NCBI GenBank assembly: GCA_963682025.1
Contig: OY821520.1
Coordinates: 234,636,030-234,700,029 of the forward strand
DNA: 64,000 bases
Direction: 5' to 3'
DNA from: Cordilura impudica
Taxonomy: Eukaryota > Arthropoda > Insecta > Diptera > Scathophagidae
The stretch's first letter is position 1. Every line of letters begins with the position of its first letter. The translations under genes and the position numbers were made by a program. Below the pieces are notes generated by a model. It was given only the letters and a program-made list of their open reading frames with translations. It ran no database searches and was not told the origin of the DNA. Of this stretch, positions 46,810-58,678 are shown piece by piece.

Positions 46810-47835
46810 TAATTTTAGTTCGGCTTGAAGTCATAAATTTTAATAAAATTAAATAAAACAGAATTGTTTTAAATTTTATTATTAATTTTTGTTTATTTAA
46901 AACCCAATATTTCGATCGAAATCTTCGATCATCTTCAGGGGATCTATTTAATGAAATATGTATAAAAACAAATAACACAATAAATACAAAATATACATAT
47001 AAAAACGGATAATACATTTATCACAAAAAGTTTAATTATATACATTTTTAAAAAACAAATATTCCGCGATTATTTCTGTTTCTTGTTTGGTTTATTGTCA
47101 CTTTGTGTTTGATTTTAATCTATATTTGTCAATTGTATGTCTGTAAACTTGAGCGCATTTGTCAGTATCAGTTTTATAATTTAGCCTCTTCTCTGTCGGT
47201 ACATCAATAATGTGTAGCATTTCTAGAGTATATCTCTTTTTGTAGTTACTCTCACCCACTAATATCTTTACATCGTCAAAGTTAGGTTTATGACCAGTCA
47301 AAGTACAGTGGGCTGCTAATGCGGTTTTTTGCGATAAAGGTTTGTCAATTTGTTTCTGATCTGACTTATGTGATGCAAGTCTAGCTTTAAGTTTAGTTTT
47401 TGTCATGCCAACATATACCTCCTTTTGGCATACGTTGGATTCGTCCCCTTTACAATTTATCTTATAAACTAAGTTAGATTTGTCATTTCTTTCCAATTTT
47501 GATTTTGTTTTACTGAAGAGTTTGTCAAGTGTATTATCGGTCTTAAGCGCTAGTTCATATTTTTCTTTATTATAAATATTGGAATTTTTAAGTCTTTCGG
47601 ATAGGCCTGGTATATAAGTCATGAATTTGTATATTTTTGGAGGTTTTTCTATTCGAATATTACCTTTACTTTTCTTTTTCCATTGTCCTATCAAGTTATT
47701 AATTGTTTTTATTGGAAAGTCATTTTTAGTTAATATATTTATTATTATATCCATATTTCTGAGATGAAAATCCTTGTCACTTATTTCTAAAAAATTAAAA
47801 TTATCTAACAACAAAAAAAGGTCAACTATACACAC
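46810..47835 (-). pseudogene. Penelope-like element, 3' part with GIY-YIG domain
   Basis: An open 245-codon frame (47835-47098) encodes the C-terminal part of a Penelope-like retroelement: SERLKNSNIYNKEKYELALK, then LVYKINCKGDESNVC, VYVGMTKTKLKARLASHKSD and TALAAHCTLTGHKP, a GIY-YIG endonuclease with the conserved Y, R and H-type positions. The non-coding 3' part contains CCCCTGAAGATGATCGAAGA then TTCGATCGAAATATTGGG, a motif typical of Penelope 3' ends. The reverse transcriptase is absent, so the copy is 5'-truncated. The open frame suggests it is fairly young. Confidence 0.85.
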
Positions 47836-47952
47836 ATATTAAAATCAATAATTAAATAATAATAAATAGTTAAAATCAATTTCACACAAATAATATTTTC
47901 ATACATATTTTACATAAGTATAAATTTTTTACATATGTATATATTTTACATA

Positions 47953-50832
47953 GGGTAAGTGTACCTAATTTCGGCATGTACCAGTAGTCGGCATTTTTTG
48001 ACTTTAAACATAAATAAATAAGAATAATGACCGTTAATTATTAAAAAAAAAATCAAGTATGCATGGAAAATATATCATCTCTTTCTGCTAAAAATTTTAT
48101 TGCACTCAGATGAGTATTTTGTAATCAGTTGATCGTCATTCATTAATAGTTTTTAAACACGCGCAGAAGTGCGTTTTTTCTAGTGATTTTTTAGTGAACA
48201 GGATAATCCAAAAAGGTATGTAATGTAATGAATTTAAGTTATATTTTAACCAAAAATGGTTTCTGAAGGTAGATAGATATTGTTTAAAATATTGTTTTTA
48301 ATGTGGGAAATTTAGTAAAAAATAATAATTTTTCTTTATTAATGGGTGCCGATATTAGAAACAAAAATTCTGCACATTTTTCAGTGGTCGGCATGGGGAT
48401 GCCGACTACTGGTAAATTTAAATTTTTATCTGATTATGCTCAAATTATAGAAACTTGTATATTAATCATCCCTCTTCACTCTGGTTATAAAAAAAATTAG
48501 TTTGAATTGCAAAAACCCAGTAGTCGGCATAGTTTATGCCGAGTAATTTATGACCTGCCGAGTACAGGAAAATAAGTATTCTAAAGTCGGCAGCAGTTTT
48601 TCTTCCTCATTGTATTTAAATCCGAAGTCCTAAAGGGCCCGAAATGGGCCGAAATTATGAGACCTGTAGAGATAATTATAATTTATTGACATTTTAGGCA
48701 TTTTTTATAACCAAAAATGACCACAAATGGAAAAAGGCTCTTGCACCAATATGCCGAAGAATCCTTAAAAAGCGCTCTCAATGACATAAGGGCAGGTTCA
48801 ACAACAATACTAGTAGCTAGCAACGGTCAACTACTCAAGATAGAATTCATGGACGCACTGCTGAAGGCCCTAGAAAAATGGGTCCGCAGACAGTTTTGAC
48901 AGATGCAGAAGAAAAGCGTTTGGTGAAATGGTGTTTCGATCTAGCTAAATGTGGATTTCCCCTTAAAATTGAGGACTTGCTGAACACTGTTCAAACAATT
49001 ATCAAAGAAGATGGGCGAAATACTCCATTTATAAATGGTCGACCTGGAAGAAAGTGGTACTCAGGTTTTTTAAAACGCCATCCCAGCTTGGCTCTTAGAG
49101 AAGCCGAAGGAGTCAGCAAAGGGCGAGCAGTAATTACAGAAGAGAGTATAAGAAAGTGGTTTGAAGATTTAAAAAATTTTCTTATCCAAGAAAATGCTGC
49201 CGATATTTTGGATGATCCATCCATGAGTGCATAATTGGCTTAATGAAAACAATGTTCAACGGCCCATTTTACTGTTCATAGATGGTCATTAATCACATAT
49301 GACAATGGAATTAAGCCAATTTTGTCAAGAAAATGGAATTATTTTGTATGCACTAACTCCAAATACCACGCATATAATGCAATCTGCCAATGTAAGTGTA
49401 TTTAAACCTCTCAAATCAGAATGGAAGAAAACCCTAAGAGAATGGCATTTGAAGCCCGAAAACAACAATAAAGTTATTTCAAAATCTACTTTTTGCCCAC
49501 TTCTTCATATGGTTCTTACCAACCTGAATACTACAGATACTATTAAGGACGGTTTTCGAATGTGTGGTTTGTATCCTTTCAATCCCGACAATGTATATTA
49601 TTCAAAGTGTGTTAAAAATCAATTAGAAATGTTGACCAAAGATCGTCACAATGATAGCTCCAAAGTTACGAGATCGTGGAATTAATTCGGATCTTATTGT
49701 TGAAGAGATCGGTGTTCTAAAAAAAATAGAAAATAATCCAAATGTCGAAATATTAGAAGATGTCACGCTTCAGTCAGGTACATATATAATCAATGCGGAA
49801 GGAGTTTTAGAAATGGAGCCAAAGGAAATGGCTCCACCAAGTTTAGATACAACTAATAAGGAAAACTTGTTTCAATCTTTTGACTGTCCGTCTCCAAATT
49901 CATCAATCTATGACGCTATTATTCAAACTAACAACTTGTTTAAACCTATTAGCTGTTCATCTCCAATTCCGGGTAATTTCAAATAATCTTTATAAAATAA
50001 TCCTTTTCAAATAATCTTTATCCCACAGGCTCAACGGCATTAATTAAAAACAGCGGATCTTTAATGTCCCCGACATTTGAAAAACATCTCTATTTTCCGC
50101 AACCATCGAGTTCTTCAAAATCTAATATAAAGTGCTATGTCCGCTCTTGCATGGAGGGAGCATATGCAGACAAAGGCAAATGAAAAAATGGCTAAAGCCG
50201 AAGCTATCCATAAACGGAAATTAGAGCGCCAAAAAAAAAAAAAATAAGAAGGAAAAAAACGGGACCAGCAAAAGGTAAAAAAAAGAAAACAAAATCAAGT
50301 ATGTGGTACATGTGATGAAGATTTGGACACTGATGCTAAGGATGATGGGTTAAAAAACGTGGGATGTGATTCTTGTCCTCAGTGGTTCCATCTTAAATGC
50401 ACTGATCTCAAAAACCAAGTAAATGACGAAGTAATTGAAATGGATTTCGTATGCAAAAAATGCAATGACCAAAACGACTAAGTTTTTATTTTTATTTTAT
50501 GCATTCAATGCGCTTAAAAATAATATTGAATTTAAAAGATCTCACCTATATAAATATTTCAAATATGTAAGAATGTAAATAACATTAATTTAATTAAATA
50601 AACACTTGAATTTCTGAGCGGTTTTTATTTTTCTTTAAAAAAATGTCCTGCCGACTACAGGATCATCACATGCCGAACATTGGAAAATGTATGCTGACTA
50701 TAGGCAAAAACGATATTTTTTACAAAATATATAAATTAGTCTAATTGTCTCCACGATAGCTTTTTCACACATATAAGGACACCAGTTTAAAAAAAAAAAA
50801 AGTTTAACTGCAGACTATTGGTACACTTACCC
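47953..50832 (+). mobile_element. pogo-like DNA transposon, 2.9 kb
   Basis: Inverted ends GGGTAAGTGTACC at 47953 and 50832 (reversed) are each flanked by TA, the Tc1/mariner-pogo target. Copies of AGTAGTCGGCAT or its complement cluster near both ends (47985, 48385, 48400, 48530, 48585; 50645, 50672, 50690), probable transposase-binding repeats. Inside is a broken pogo-like transposase and a PHD-like finger. Confidence 0.85.
48717..50481 (+). pseudogene. pogo-like transposase with C-terminal PHD finger, broken
   Basis: Pieces in order: MTTNGKRLLHQYAEESLKSA (48717), the start of the DNA-binding region; TVLTDAEEKRLVKWCFDLAK and FINGRPGRKWYSGFLKRHPS, a CENP-B/Tc5-type helix-turn-helix (to 49234). 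After missing sequence come NWLNENNVQRPILLFIDGH then a stop, MELSQFCQENGIILYALTPN and THIMQSANVSVFKPLKSEW of a DDE domain, and an acidic tail to 49986. Finally, near 50298-50481, CGTCDEDLD...VGCDSCPQWFHLKC...FVCKKC has the spacing of a PHD zinc finger. Between 49230 and 49245 most of the DDE domain, including its first catalytic Asp, is deleted. So it is not functional. Confidence 0.8.
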
Positions 50833-51061
50833 TATAAAAATTAATAATTTTTTTAATAGATAAAATTTATATAATTTTCGAAATATATTCCATTTTCTGT
50901 ATTTGTTTTTTTTATGATTTTTTTTATAAATTAATTTTATATAGAGAGCAATTTTTACAACATATTCGATTTTCTGTAAAAAAAGGGGAAAAAAAATAAT
51001 GTTAGCAACAAACCTTTATTGTTTAATTCTCTAAACCGACTGCGAAGATTTTACAAAAGAA
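50833..51061. other. AT-rich spacer
   Basis: Nothing recognised between the pogo-like element and the mariner. Confidence 0.4.
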
Positions 51062-51063
51062 TA

Positions 51064-52244
51064 CGAGGACGGATCACTAAGTCCTAGTCTTTTAGAATGA
51101 AACACCGTTTTTTTACAAAAGAAAAAAAAATATTTTTCAACATAATCTCCTTTTAACTCAATACACTTAGTCCAAAGTTTCTCCAATTTTTGTATCCCTT
51201 CCAAAAAATAGGATTTTTCGAGGTACATAAAATAGGCATTTGTTTCATCAATAATTTAATCGTTGGAGCTAAATCTCTTTCCACCGAGCCATTTCTTTAG
51301 GTTTGGAAATAGGAAATAGTCACTGGGGGCTAAATCCGTAGAATATGGCGGATGAGGTACAAATTCGTAGCCCAATTCATGGAATTTATCACTGAGACTG
51401 CACACGTGTGCACCCGTGAATTATCTTGATGAAAAATAACTTTTTTCTTGGCCATATGGGGTCGCTTTTTTTTAAGCATCGTTAAATCGGTCCAATAAGT
51501 TGGCAAAATATTCGCCGTTTACTGTTTATTGTAATCGATGTGGGTTATCCCGCGTGCATCCCAAAAAACTGTTGCCATCACCTTCGGAGCCGGTTCACCC
51601 GGAGAAACTCATTGTTTAGACTGCTGCTTGGTTTCCGGAGTGTTGTTTGTAATGGATGTTTCATCCACACTTACAAAATGCCGTAAAAACTCATTCGAAT
51701 TGCGGTTAAACAACTCCAAACAATCCTTTGAAGTTGTCACACGATTACGTTTATGGTCAATTGAGAGCAAACGCGGCACCCATCTTGCAGACAGCTTTCT
51801 TAAACCCAACCGATCATTTAAAATCGATCGGCCAACAACATATCGTGGATTTTTTCGAAAGTTTCGGGTGTATTGACATCAATTGGCCGCCCAGAACGTT
51901 CAGCGTATTTGTGCGACCACAACGAAAGTCAGTAAACCACTTTTTTACCATTGAAATCGATGGTGCAGAGTCCCCATAGTATTTATCAAGTTTTTTCTTA
52001 GTTTAATTGACGGTTTTTTTTTTCACAAAAAATAATGTTTAATGAGCACTCGAAATTCACTTTTTTCTATTTAAAAAAAGAAACACGAGGTTGTATGTTT
52101 TGAACAGCTGTAAAACGCAAAGTAAATGACGGAACTTGCTCAAAATTTTACAGTAGCCTATTAAAAGGTGGTACTTGATGGAAGCAGTGTTGCACTTCAT
52201 ATAAATACGAGGGAATTTCGAAAAGTCTTATTGATCCACCCTCG
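51064..52244 (-). mobile_element. mariner-family element
   Basis: Inverted ends CGAGGACGGATCACTAAGTC and (reversed) CGAGGGTGGATCAATAAGAC are flanked by TA at 51062-51063 and 52245-52246. The 1181-bp length is close to a full mariner. It holds a decayed transposase on the minus strand. Confidence 0.9.
51070..52070 (-). pseudogene. mariner transposase, multiple frameshifts
   Basis: Minus-strand pieces in different frames: SMVKKWFTDFRCGRTNTL (N-terminal HTH region, near 51950-51900); GLRKLSARWVPRLLSIDHKR and EFLRHFVSVDETSITNNTPE with the first catalytic Asp (51809-51609); a later region near 51470-51250 in which a lost frame still resembles the HQDNA and SPDLAPSDFF motifs; and the C-terminus LEKLWTKCIELKGDYVEKYF (near 51190-51120). 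Several shifts and stops make it inactive. Confidence 0.8.
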
Positions 52245-52246
52245 TA

Positions 52247-52527
52247 CAATTTAAATAAAACTTAAACAAACACAATTATTGATTCAGCGTTTTCCCACGT
52301 TGAACGATCGTAGTACGATGTTTTTGATGACTGCGTGTGCGGATTCAGGTTAGCATTGCGTTTTGACGTTGGCACGTTTAGTTTATGTTGTTGGTATGCG
52401 CGTGTACTATTATTGCTGATACTGTAGTTGTTTATGTCTGGGTTATTGTTGGTATTTGTTGTTATGATTGCATTGGGCTGCGCGTGTAATGTTGTTGCTG
52501 TGGTTATGGTCGCACAAGTGTTAACTT
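52247..52527. other. Unassigned stretch, possibly old coding sequence
   Basis: Less AT-rich than its surroundings, with many GTTGTTG/TTGTTGGTAT triplets. The minus strand gives N/Q/H-rich peptide with stops. I cannot name a gene. Confidence 0.3.
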
Positions 52528-52954
52528 AAGGTGCTATTACATGATGTGTTTTTTACATATGTACTGTCAAATTTTCCCACAACAAAAGTTGTACACATCG
52601 TGTGATACATATGAAACATTGTTTATGTACAATACATGAGGAAAGTCACATGTAGATTTTTCAATTAGAACAGGTTCTATTTTTGCATGACAATCCTATG
52701 AAAATACAACACTGCTTGTGGCGAAAGAAAAACAGAGTAAATTATAAAGATTAATATTGAAAGAAAAATAAATTGTTTAATATTAATTAACAATTAAAAA
52801 ATATATAACTTTTTTTTAACAATAAATTTTTGTAAATTCACAAATTAAATCAGCTGTTGCTTACATTTAGAGGTTATGTCATACGGAAATACATATGCAC
52901 GTGTGATAGCAGAAATTATGAATCGTATGTAAAAAGACAAGACAATAGCACCTT
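52528..52954. mobile_element. MITE, first of an inverted pair
   Basis: Starts AAGGTGCTATTACATGATGT and ends ...ACAATAGCACCTT. The interior is very similar to the element at 20666-21173 (GTGGCGAAAGAAAAACAGAG, AATATTGAAAGAAAAATAAA). The inner end is shorter than that of its neighbour. Confidence 0.85.
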
Positions 52955-52956
52955 AA

Positions 52957-53444
52957 AGGTGCTATTACACGATGTGTTTTTTACATATGTACTGTCACTT
53001 TTTTTATCCATATGAAATTCTTCATGTCTGTCAAAATTGTCTTTTACATACGATTCATAATTTTTGCTATCACACGTGCGTATGTATTTCCGTATGACAT
53101 AACCTCTAAATGTAAACAACAGTTGATTTAATTTGTGAATTTACAAAAAATTTTTGTTAAAAAAAGGTTATGTATTTTTTAATTGTTAATACTAAACAAT
53201 TTATTTTTCTTTCAATATTAATCTTTAAAATTTACTCTGTTTTTCTTTCGCCAGAAGCAGTGTTGTATTTTCATTTGTTTGTCATGCAAAAATAGAACCT
53301 GTTCTAATTGAAAAATGTACATGTGACTTTCCTCATGTATTGTACATAAACAATGTTTCATATGTATCACACGATATGTACAACTTTTGTTGTGGGAAAA
53401 TTTGACAGTACATATGTAAAAAACACATCATGTAATAGCACTTT
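52957..53444. mobile_element. MITE, second of an inverted pair
   Basis: Starts AGGTGCTATTACACGATGTG and ends ...CATGTAATAGCACTTT. Its body is the reverse complement of the 52528-52954 element, so the two make a ~900-bp inverted structure with only two or three bases between them. Confidence 0.85.
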
Positions 53445-53509
53445 TATACAAACCAAATTTAGGAAAAATATTTGCAATATTTTTGGTTTTTTGATAGATT
53501 TAAGTGAAG

Positions 53510-54420
53510 ATCGGGAATCAGCTTCATATGGCTATAACTAAGAATTGTCCTATAAGGTTTATTTTTGGACTACTGATAAATGGATGTAATTAACATACAT
53601 AAACCCAATTTGACCGAGATCTATATGATAATTTGTATAATATAGCAATTTAAGTCGATCTCATAGGGGTCATTTGTACGGGGACTAGGTCTGAACATAA
53701 ATCGATTTTCACCAATTTCAATAGCGTTCATCCTATGGGCGATGGAAGCTTATCCTATGTTCACACGGACAGCAAGATTCGCGGTTCGCTCTCTCATTCA
53801 CGGTTCGCGCCCGAATCATAATTGAATCTACATGATTCGTCATACAAAATTTTGAGAGCGAATCTACTTGGTTCAAAATGAACCTAGTTGTGAACGTAAA
53901 AACATTGAGTGTCATCTCCAAGTTTGATAAGATATTATCGCTAGTTTATCTGAACTAGCTGTCAAACATATATAAGCAAAGATAAAACAAAAAATTAATT
54001 TGTGCAATAAAATAAACAGAAACATTTAACAAATAAAAAGTTTATATATATGTACATATATATATTCAAATAAAAATGGAAAAAAATAAATAGTAAAACG
54101 TAAAAAGAAGAAGGATGTCTTCAAATATTTGCACAAACAATATAAACGTCAGAATGAAACAAGAACACTAGTCTGAACATCAAGGTTCACAATCATGATT
54201 CAGAGAGCGAATCAAGTGGTTCATTTTGCCGTCTGAACATGCTATTATATACCAAATTTCATGAAAATATATGCATATTTGCGACTTGTAGTTTGATTAC
54301 AAAGTTTACATGTACACACAGACAGACGGACGGACATCGGACATGGGTCTAAGTAAAATATTTTTGGTTCTTATAAACATCAGCTCAATATACCCTGATC
54401 ACATAGTGGTATAAGGTATA
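53510..54420. mobile_element. Repeat family F1 copy split by a MITE
   Basis: Before 53758 and after 54239 the sequence follows the F1 order (GGACTACTGATAAATGGATG, GGTCTGAACATAAATCGATT; then CCAAATTTCATGAAAATATA, GACAGACGGACGGACATCGG, CACATAGTGGTATAAGGTAT). The palindromic end is missing. Confidence 0.75.
53758..54239. mobile_element. MITE inserted in an F1 copy
   Basis: Inverted ends TGTTCACACGGACAGCAA and (reversed) TGTTCAGACGGCAAAATG, with GAGAGCGAATC-type motifs near both. 482 bp, non-coding. It interrupts F1 between AGCTTAT and ATACCAAATT. Confidence 0.65.
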
Positions 54421-54471
54421 AATATAATTCCTGAAAAATACTTTTTTAAAAAAATGCCTTTCCGTCCTTTT

Positions 54472-55252
54472 TATACCCTATACCACTATGTGGCTTGGGT
54501 ATAATGACTTTGTGCTGCTGTTGGTAACTACCAAAAATATTTGACCTAGACCCATCTTTTATTATAACGATCGAATCAGAATCACTATCTGATTCGATTT
54601 AACGATGTCCGTCCGTCCGTCTGTGTGTCCATGTAAAGCTTGTAATCAAACTGCAGATCGCATATATGAATATATTTTGATGAAATTTGGTATATAAGCT
54701 TTTATCGGCCGTAGGATGAAAGCTATTGAAATTGGTGAGAATCGGTTAATGTTCAGACCTAGCCCCCATACAAATGACCCCTATGAAATCAACATAAATT
54801 GCCATAAGATCCAAATTATCATATAAATCTTAGTCAAATTGGGTTTGTATATGTTTATTACATCCATTAATCAGTAGTCCAAAAATGATCCCTAAGGGAC
54901 AACTCTTAGTCATAGGCCCCATATAGAGCTGCTTCCCGATCTTCACCTAAATCTATCAAAAAACAAAAATATTGCACTGATTCTTCTCAAATTTTGTTTG
55001 TATATATTTTTGCAAAATACAAGAGACCTTACCAAACATGGTCAGGATCGGTCCATTTTTGGGCCTAGTCCCCATATAGATATATCATCCGATATGAACT
55101 TTTTCATATCTGCAGCCAAAAGAATTAATAAAAATCCCACTCAAATTTGATTTATGCTTATTTTCTATATCCAGCCTGAGAGATAGGGTCTCTTAACGCA
55201 TGGTATAGGGAATCGTATAGTCGGTCTAGACCGACTATAATTTTCTTACTTG
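54472..55252. mobile_element. Repeat family F1, full-length copy
   Basis: Starts TATACCCTATACCACTATGT and ends with TAGTCGGTCTAGACCGACTA, a perfect 20-bp palindrome, then TAATTTTCTTACTTGTT. Inside the palindrome lies the reverse of an ATACCCTATACCA-like motif, so both ends share a short inverted repeat. No convincing coding capacity. Confidence 0.8.
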
Positions 55253-55269
55253 TTTAAAAATGATTTTTT

Positions 55270-55920
55270 TAAGTACCCTTTCCAATTCTCTGCTAATTTT
55301 TCCCATACCTCGGTTGTTTTCTGATTGATAGCTTCATCTGTTTTTTTTTTTTTTCTAAAACACTTCTATAATAGTTCACGACATTAAATAAGTTCGTCAA
55401 AACTCGCACTTCTTTTCTTTTTAAATTAGCTATGAACATCTCCTTATTTGGTTTTCTCCACACTGTTTGTTTGCCATCTTATTCAAATATGTTAAATTTG
55501 GATTCATTCGTGAAAATAACATCATTCCAGAACTCCTCTTAGATTGGTACACGCGGGCAAACTCCAGCCGTTTGCGCCTATTGCGCTGATATTTATGAAT
55601 GGCTTACAGCGAGTAATTCGGCCATGAAAATTACTTTCATTGCTGACCTATTGCAAGCAAATTTAAAGCTCATTGTTAATTTTTGGACTTTCTTTTACTT
55701 GTAATACTATCCACCTTTCATATGTAGCAGTCAGCTTCTTATTGGAGTTTTGACTTTATTTATAATTTGATTGTTTTCTTTACTCCTTTTTAGATGTATT
55801 GAATAATGATGTTCAGTACTCCTGCGATTTCTGCATAACTTTTTCCTTTTTTTTTTTTTGTAAATTGCCAATTCGCGCTCTTTAACAAATGTTTGCTTCA
55901 TTTTTTTTAAATTTTGATAC
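55270..55920 (-). pseudogene. Tc1-like transposase remnant
   Basis: Minus-strand pieces in several frames: KQTFVKERELAIYKKKKKEK (start, near 55900), VIFTNESKFNIFEQDGKQTV then WRKPNKEMF (near 55525-55430, matching the DESKF and WRKP motifs of Tc1 transposases), and KRKEVRVLTNL. Many stops; no terminal repeats found. Confidence 0.6.
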
Positions 55921-56310
55921 TAAAATCTTAGAAAACTCATAATAAATCACTGGAGAAACCTCAAGCGGCAATATTTGGCTTGCAATTACGAAATGCATGG
56001 ATTACCCCGAAATCAAATTTGAATTATCAACTCTACGATTTTAAGTGACGTCTTCCCTACAAACATTGTTCGTTTTATTTATTAATAAGCGGTTATTGAA
56101 CATTAAAAACACGTTTTTTTTTATATAAAAATGAATTAACGAAAAGAATGCGGTTTATTTTTTATTTCTGATTTTGATGGTAGATGTGCGTATCTAAAGA
56201 GCCAGAGTAAACTCTTTTAGCTCCCGCAGACATCCATTGCCTCCGCTAGGGAGGTTGAGGTGAGCTTTTTAGTATATAATTATGTACACATATCCAAACG
56301 AACATAAAAT
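55921..56310. other. Spacer, nothing recognised
   Basis: Mixed sequence without frames or repeats that I can name. Confidence 0.4.
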
Positions 56311-56365
56311 AAACAAGTAAGAGTGTTAAATTCGGCTGGGCCGAATCTTTGATACCCTCCACCTT

Positions 56366-57191
56366 TTTCATTTTCAATTTTAATTTTTTTATCATTTTCC
56401 ATTTTTCACTTTTCAATTTTCATCTTTCGTTTTTAGTTCTTCATTTTTAATTTCTCATTTTCCACTTTTCAATTTCCATTTTCCATTTATCATTTTCCAT
56501 TTTCCATTTTCCAATTTTCATTTTTCATTTTTAATTTTCCATTTTTAATTTTTCGTTTTCCGTTTTCTATTTTTCATTTTCCATTTTTCAATTTTCATTT
56601 TTCATGTTCCATTTTCCATTTCTCATTTCCCATTTTTAGTTTTCATTTTCCATTTTTAATTTTCCACTTTTCATTTTCCATTTTTCAGTTTTCATTTTCC
56701 ATTTTTGATTTTTCATTTTCCATTTTTAAATTTTCATTTTTAATTTTTCATTTTTCATTTGCCATTTTTAATTTTACATCCCCCATTTTTCATTTTCCAA
56801 TTTCCATTTATCATTTTTCATTTTCCATATTCCAATTTTCATTTCTCATTTTTAATTTTTCGTTTTCCGTTTTCCATTTTTCATTTTCCATTTTTCAATT
56901 TTCATTTTTAATTTTTAATTTTCCATTTTTCAATTTTAATATTTCATTTTCCATTTTCCATTTTTCAATTTTCATTTTTCATTTTTCATGTTCCATTTTC
57001 CATTTTCCATTTCTCATTTCCCATTTTTAATTTTTCATTTTCCATTTTTAATTTTCCACTTTTCATTTTCCATTTTTCAGTTTTCATTTTCCATTTTTCA
57101 TTTTCCATTTTCGATTTTCAATTTTTCACTTTTCATTTTCCATTTCCGATTTTTCATTTATAATTTTTCAATTTTTATTTTTCAATTTTCA

Positions 57192-57222
<31 letters not shown>

Positions 57223-57237
57223 TCCATTTTTCATTTT
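56366..57237. repeat. (TTTTCATTTTCCA)n microsatellite
   Basis: About 870 bp of TTTTCATTTTCCATTTTTCA-type sequence, almost without G. The frame at 56988-57293 (HFPFSIFHFPF...) is an artefact. The complementary array recurs at 60470-60520 and 61289-61580. Confidence 0.9.
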
Positions 57238-57991
57238 TATACCCTATACCACTATGTGGTTTGGGTATAATGACTTTGTGCTGCTGTTTGTAACAACCAA
57301 AAATATTTGACCCAGACCCATCTTTAATTATACCGATCGAATCACAATTACTTTTTGAGTTGATTTAACAATGTCCGTCCGTCCGCCCGTAAACCTTGTA
57401 ATCAAACTGCAGGTCGCAAATATGAATATATTTTGATGAAATTTGGTATATAAGCTTTTATCGGCCATAGGATGAACGCTATGGAAATTGGTGAAATTCG
57501 GTCCATGTTCAGACCTAGCCCCCATACAAATTACCCCTATGAAATCGACATAAATTGCCATAAGATCCAAATTGTCATATAGATCTTACTCAAATTGGGT
57601 TTGTATGCGTTCATTACATCCATTAATGAGTAGTCCAAAAATTATCCCTTTGGCCCCATACAGAGCTGCTTCCCGATATTCACTTAAATCTATTAAAATA
57701 CAAAAATATTGCACTGATTCTTCTCAAATTTTGTTTGTATATGTTTTTGCAAAATACAGGAGACGTTACCAACCATGGTCCATTTTTGGACCTAGTCCCC
57801 ATATAGATATAGCATCCGATATGAACTTTTTCATATCTGCAGCCAAAAAAAATTAATAAAAATCCCACTCAAATTTGGTTTTTGCTTATTTTCTATGTCC
57901 AGTTAGTTGGGCCTAAGAGATAGGGTTTCCAAACGCATGGTATAGGGTATCGTATAGTCGGTCTAGACCGACTATAATTTTCTTACTTGTT
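57238..57991. mobile_element. Repeat family F1, full-length copy nested in microsatellite
   Basis: TATACCCTATACCACTATGT to TAGTCGGTCTAGACCGACTA and CTTACTTGTT, in the same orientation as the 54472 copy. Microsatellite lies directly on both sides, so F1 is inserted in, or arose with, the array. Confidence 0.8.
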
Positions 57992-58678
57992 CATTTTCAT
58001 TTTTCATTTTTCATTTTCCATTTTTTATTTTTATTAATTTTTAATATTTAATTTTAATGATAAAAAAAATGTGTGGTACAACTTGCTTAGGCCAATGTGA
58101 CACGTGCAGTATTAATATACACACAACTGTAATGACTTCAACAATACGAAGAATTACAACATATACAACATATCTTAAGAAAAACAACAAACACACTGAA
58201 AAATTTTATTTTTTCAAGAGTTTTTTCAAAGTTTCATTCATAGCTTGTGAACCCTTGGACCGATTTTGACGATTTTAAATTGCAACTCCTTTGGGATGTT
58301 AATAAACGATTTTATACAAAAACGAATGGTCTAGCTTAGATATTGACGGCGTGATCGTGATTTCCACAGACAGACGAACAGACGGTCATCGGTATATCAA
58401 CTTCCCTTGTTATAAGGATCAAGAAAATATATTTTTTTGGGGGTCTCAGAATTTATTTCGATGCGTTACAAACGGAAAGAGAAACCTATATATACCCGCT
58501 GCCACTGAGGTGTGGAGGGTATAATAATTTTCAAAAATACTTGGTAAAGATGGACATTGAAAAGTGTCTACTTCCATAAAATGTCAAGAAATTGCGTGGT
58601 AGTAATATTAAATTAGTTCAGATATATGTATGTATATACATATATGGTTCATCAATGAATCTAGCCAATTTAGCAAAA

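Larger units (their letters stand above)
56311..58526. mobile_element. Repeat family F2 with internal microsatellite and nested F1
   Basis: The left end AACAAGTAAGAGTGTTAAAT is followed by TTCGGCTGGGCCGAA (near-palindrome) and GATACCCTCCACC. The right end has GGTGTGGAGGGTAT, the reverse of that last motif. Between lie a long microsatellite (56366-57237), a complete F1 copy (57238-57991), more microsatellite, then F2 sequence including GGACCGATTTTGACGATTTT and CAGACAGACGAACAGACGGT. F2 shares the AACAAGTAAGA end and the palindrome-then-GATACCC layout with F1. Confidence 0.6.

Noticed and set aside
51538..51979. Plus-strand frames in the mariner element
   Set aside because: The family signature is on the minus strand; these are antisense shadows.
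56988..57293. Open frame of HFPFSIF repeats (and 61397-61585)
   Set aside because: A translation of the TTTTCATTTTCCA microsatellite.
57328..57570. 80-codon frame shared with the F1 copy at 60950-61198
   Set aside because: It recurs because the F1 family is conserved; no domain, no consistent start context, and other F1 copies break it.
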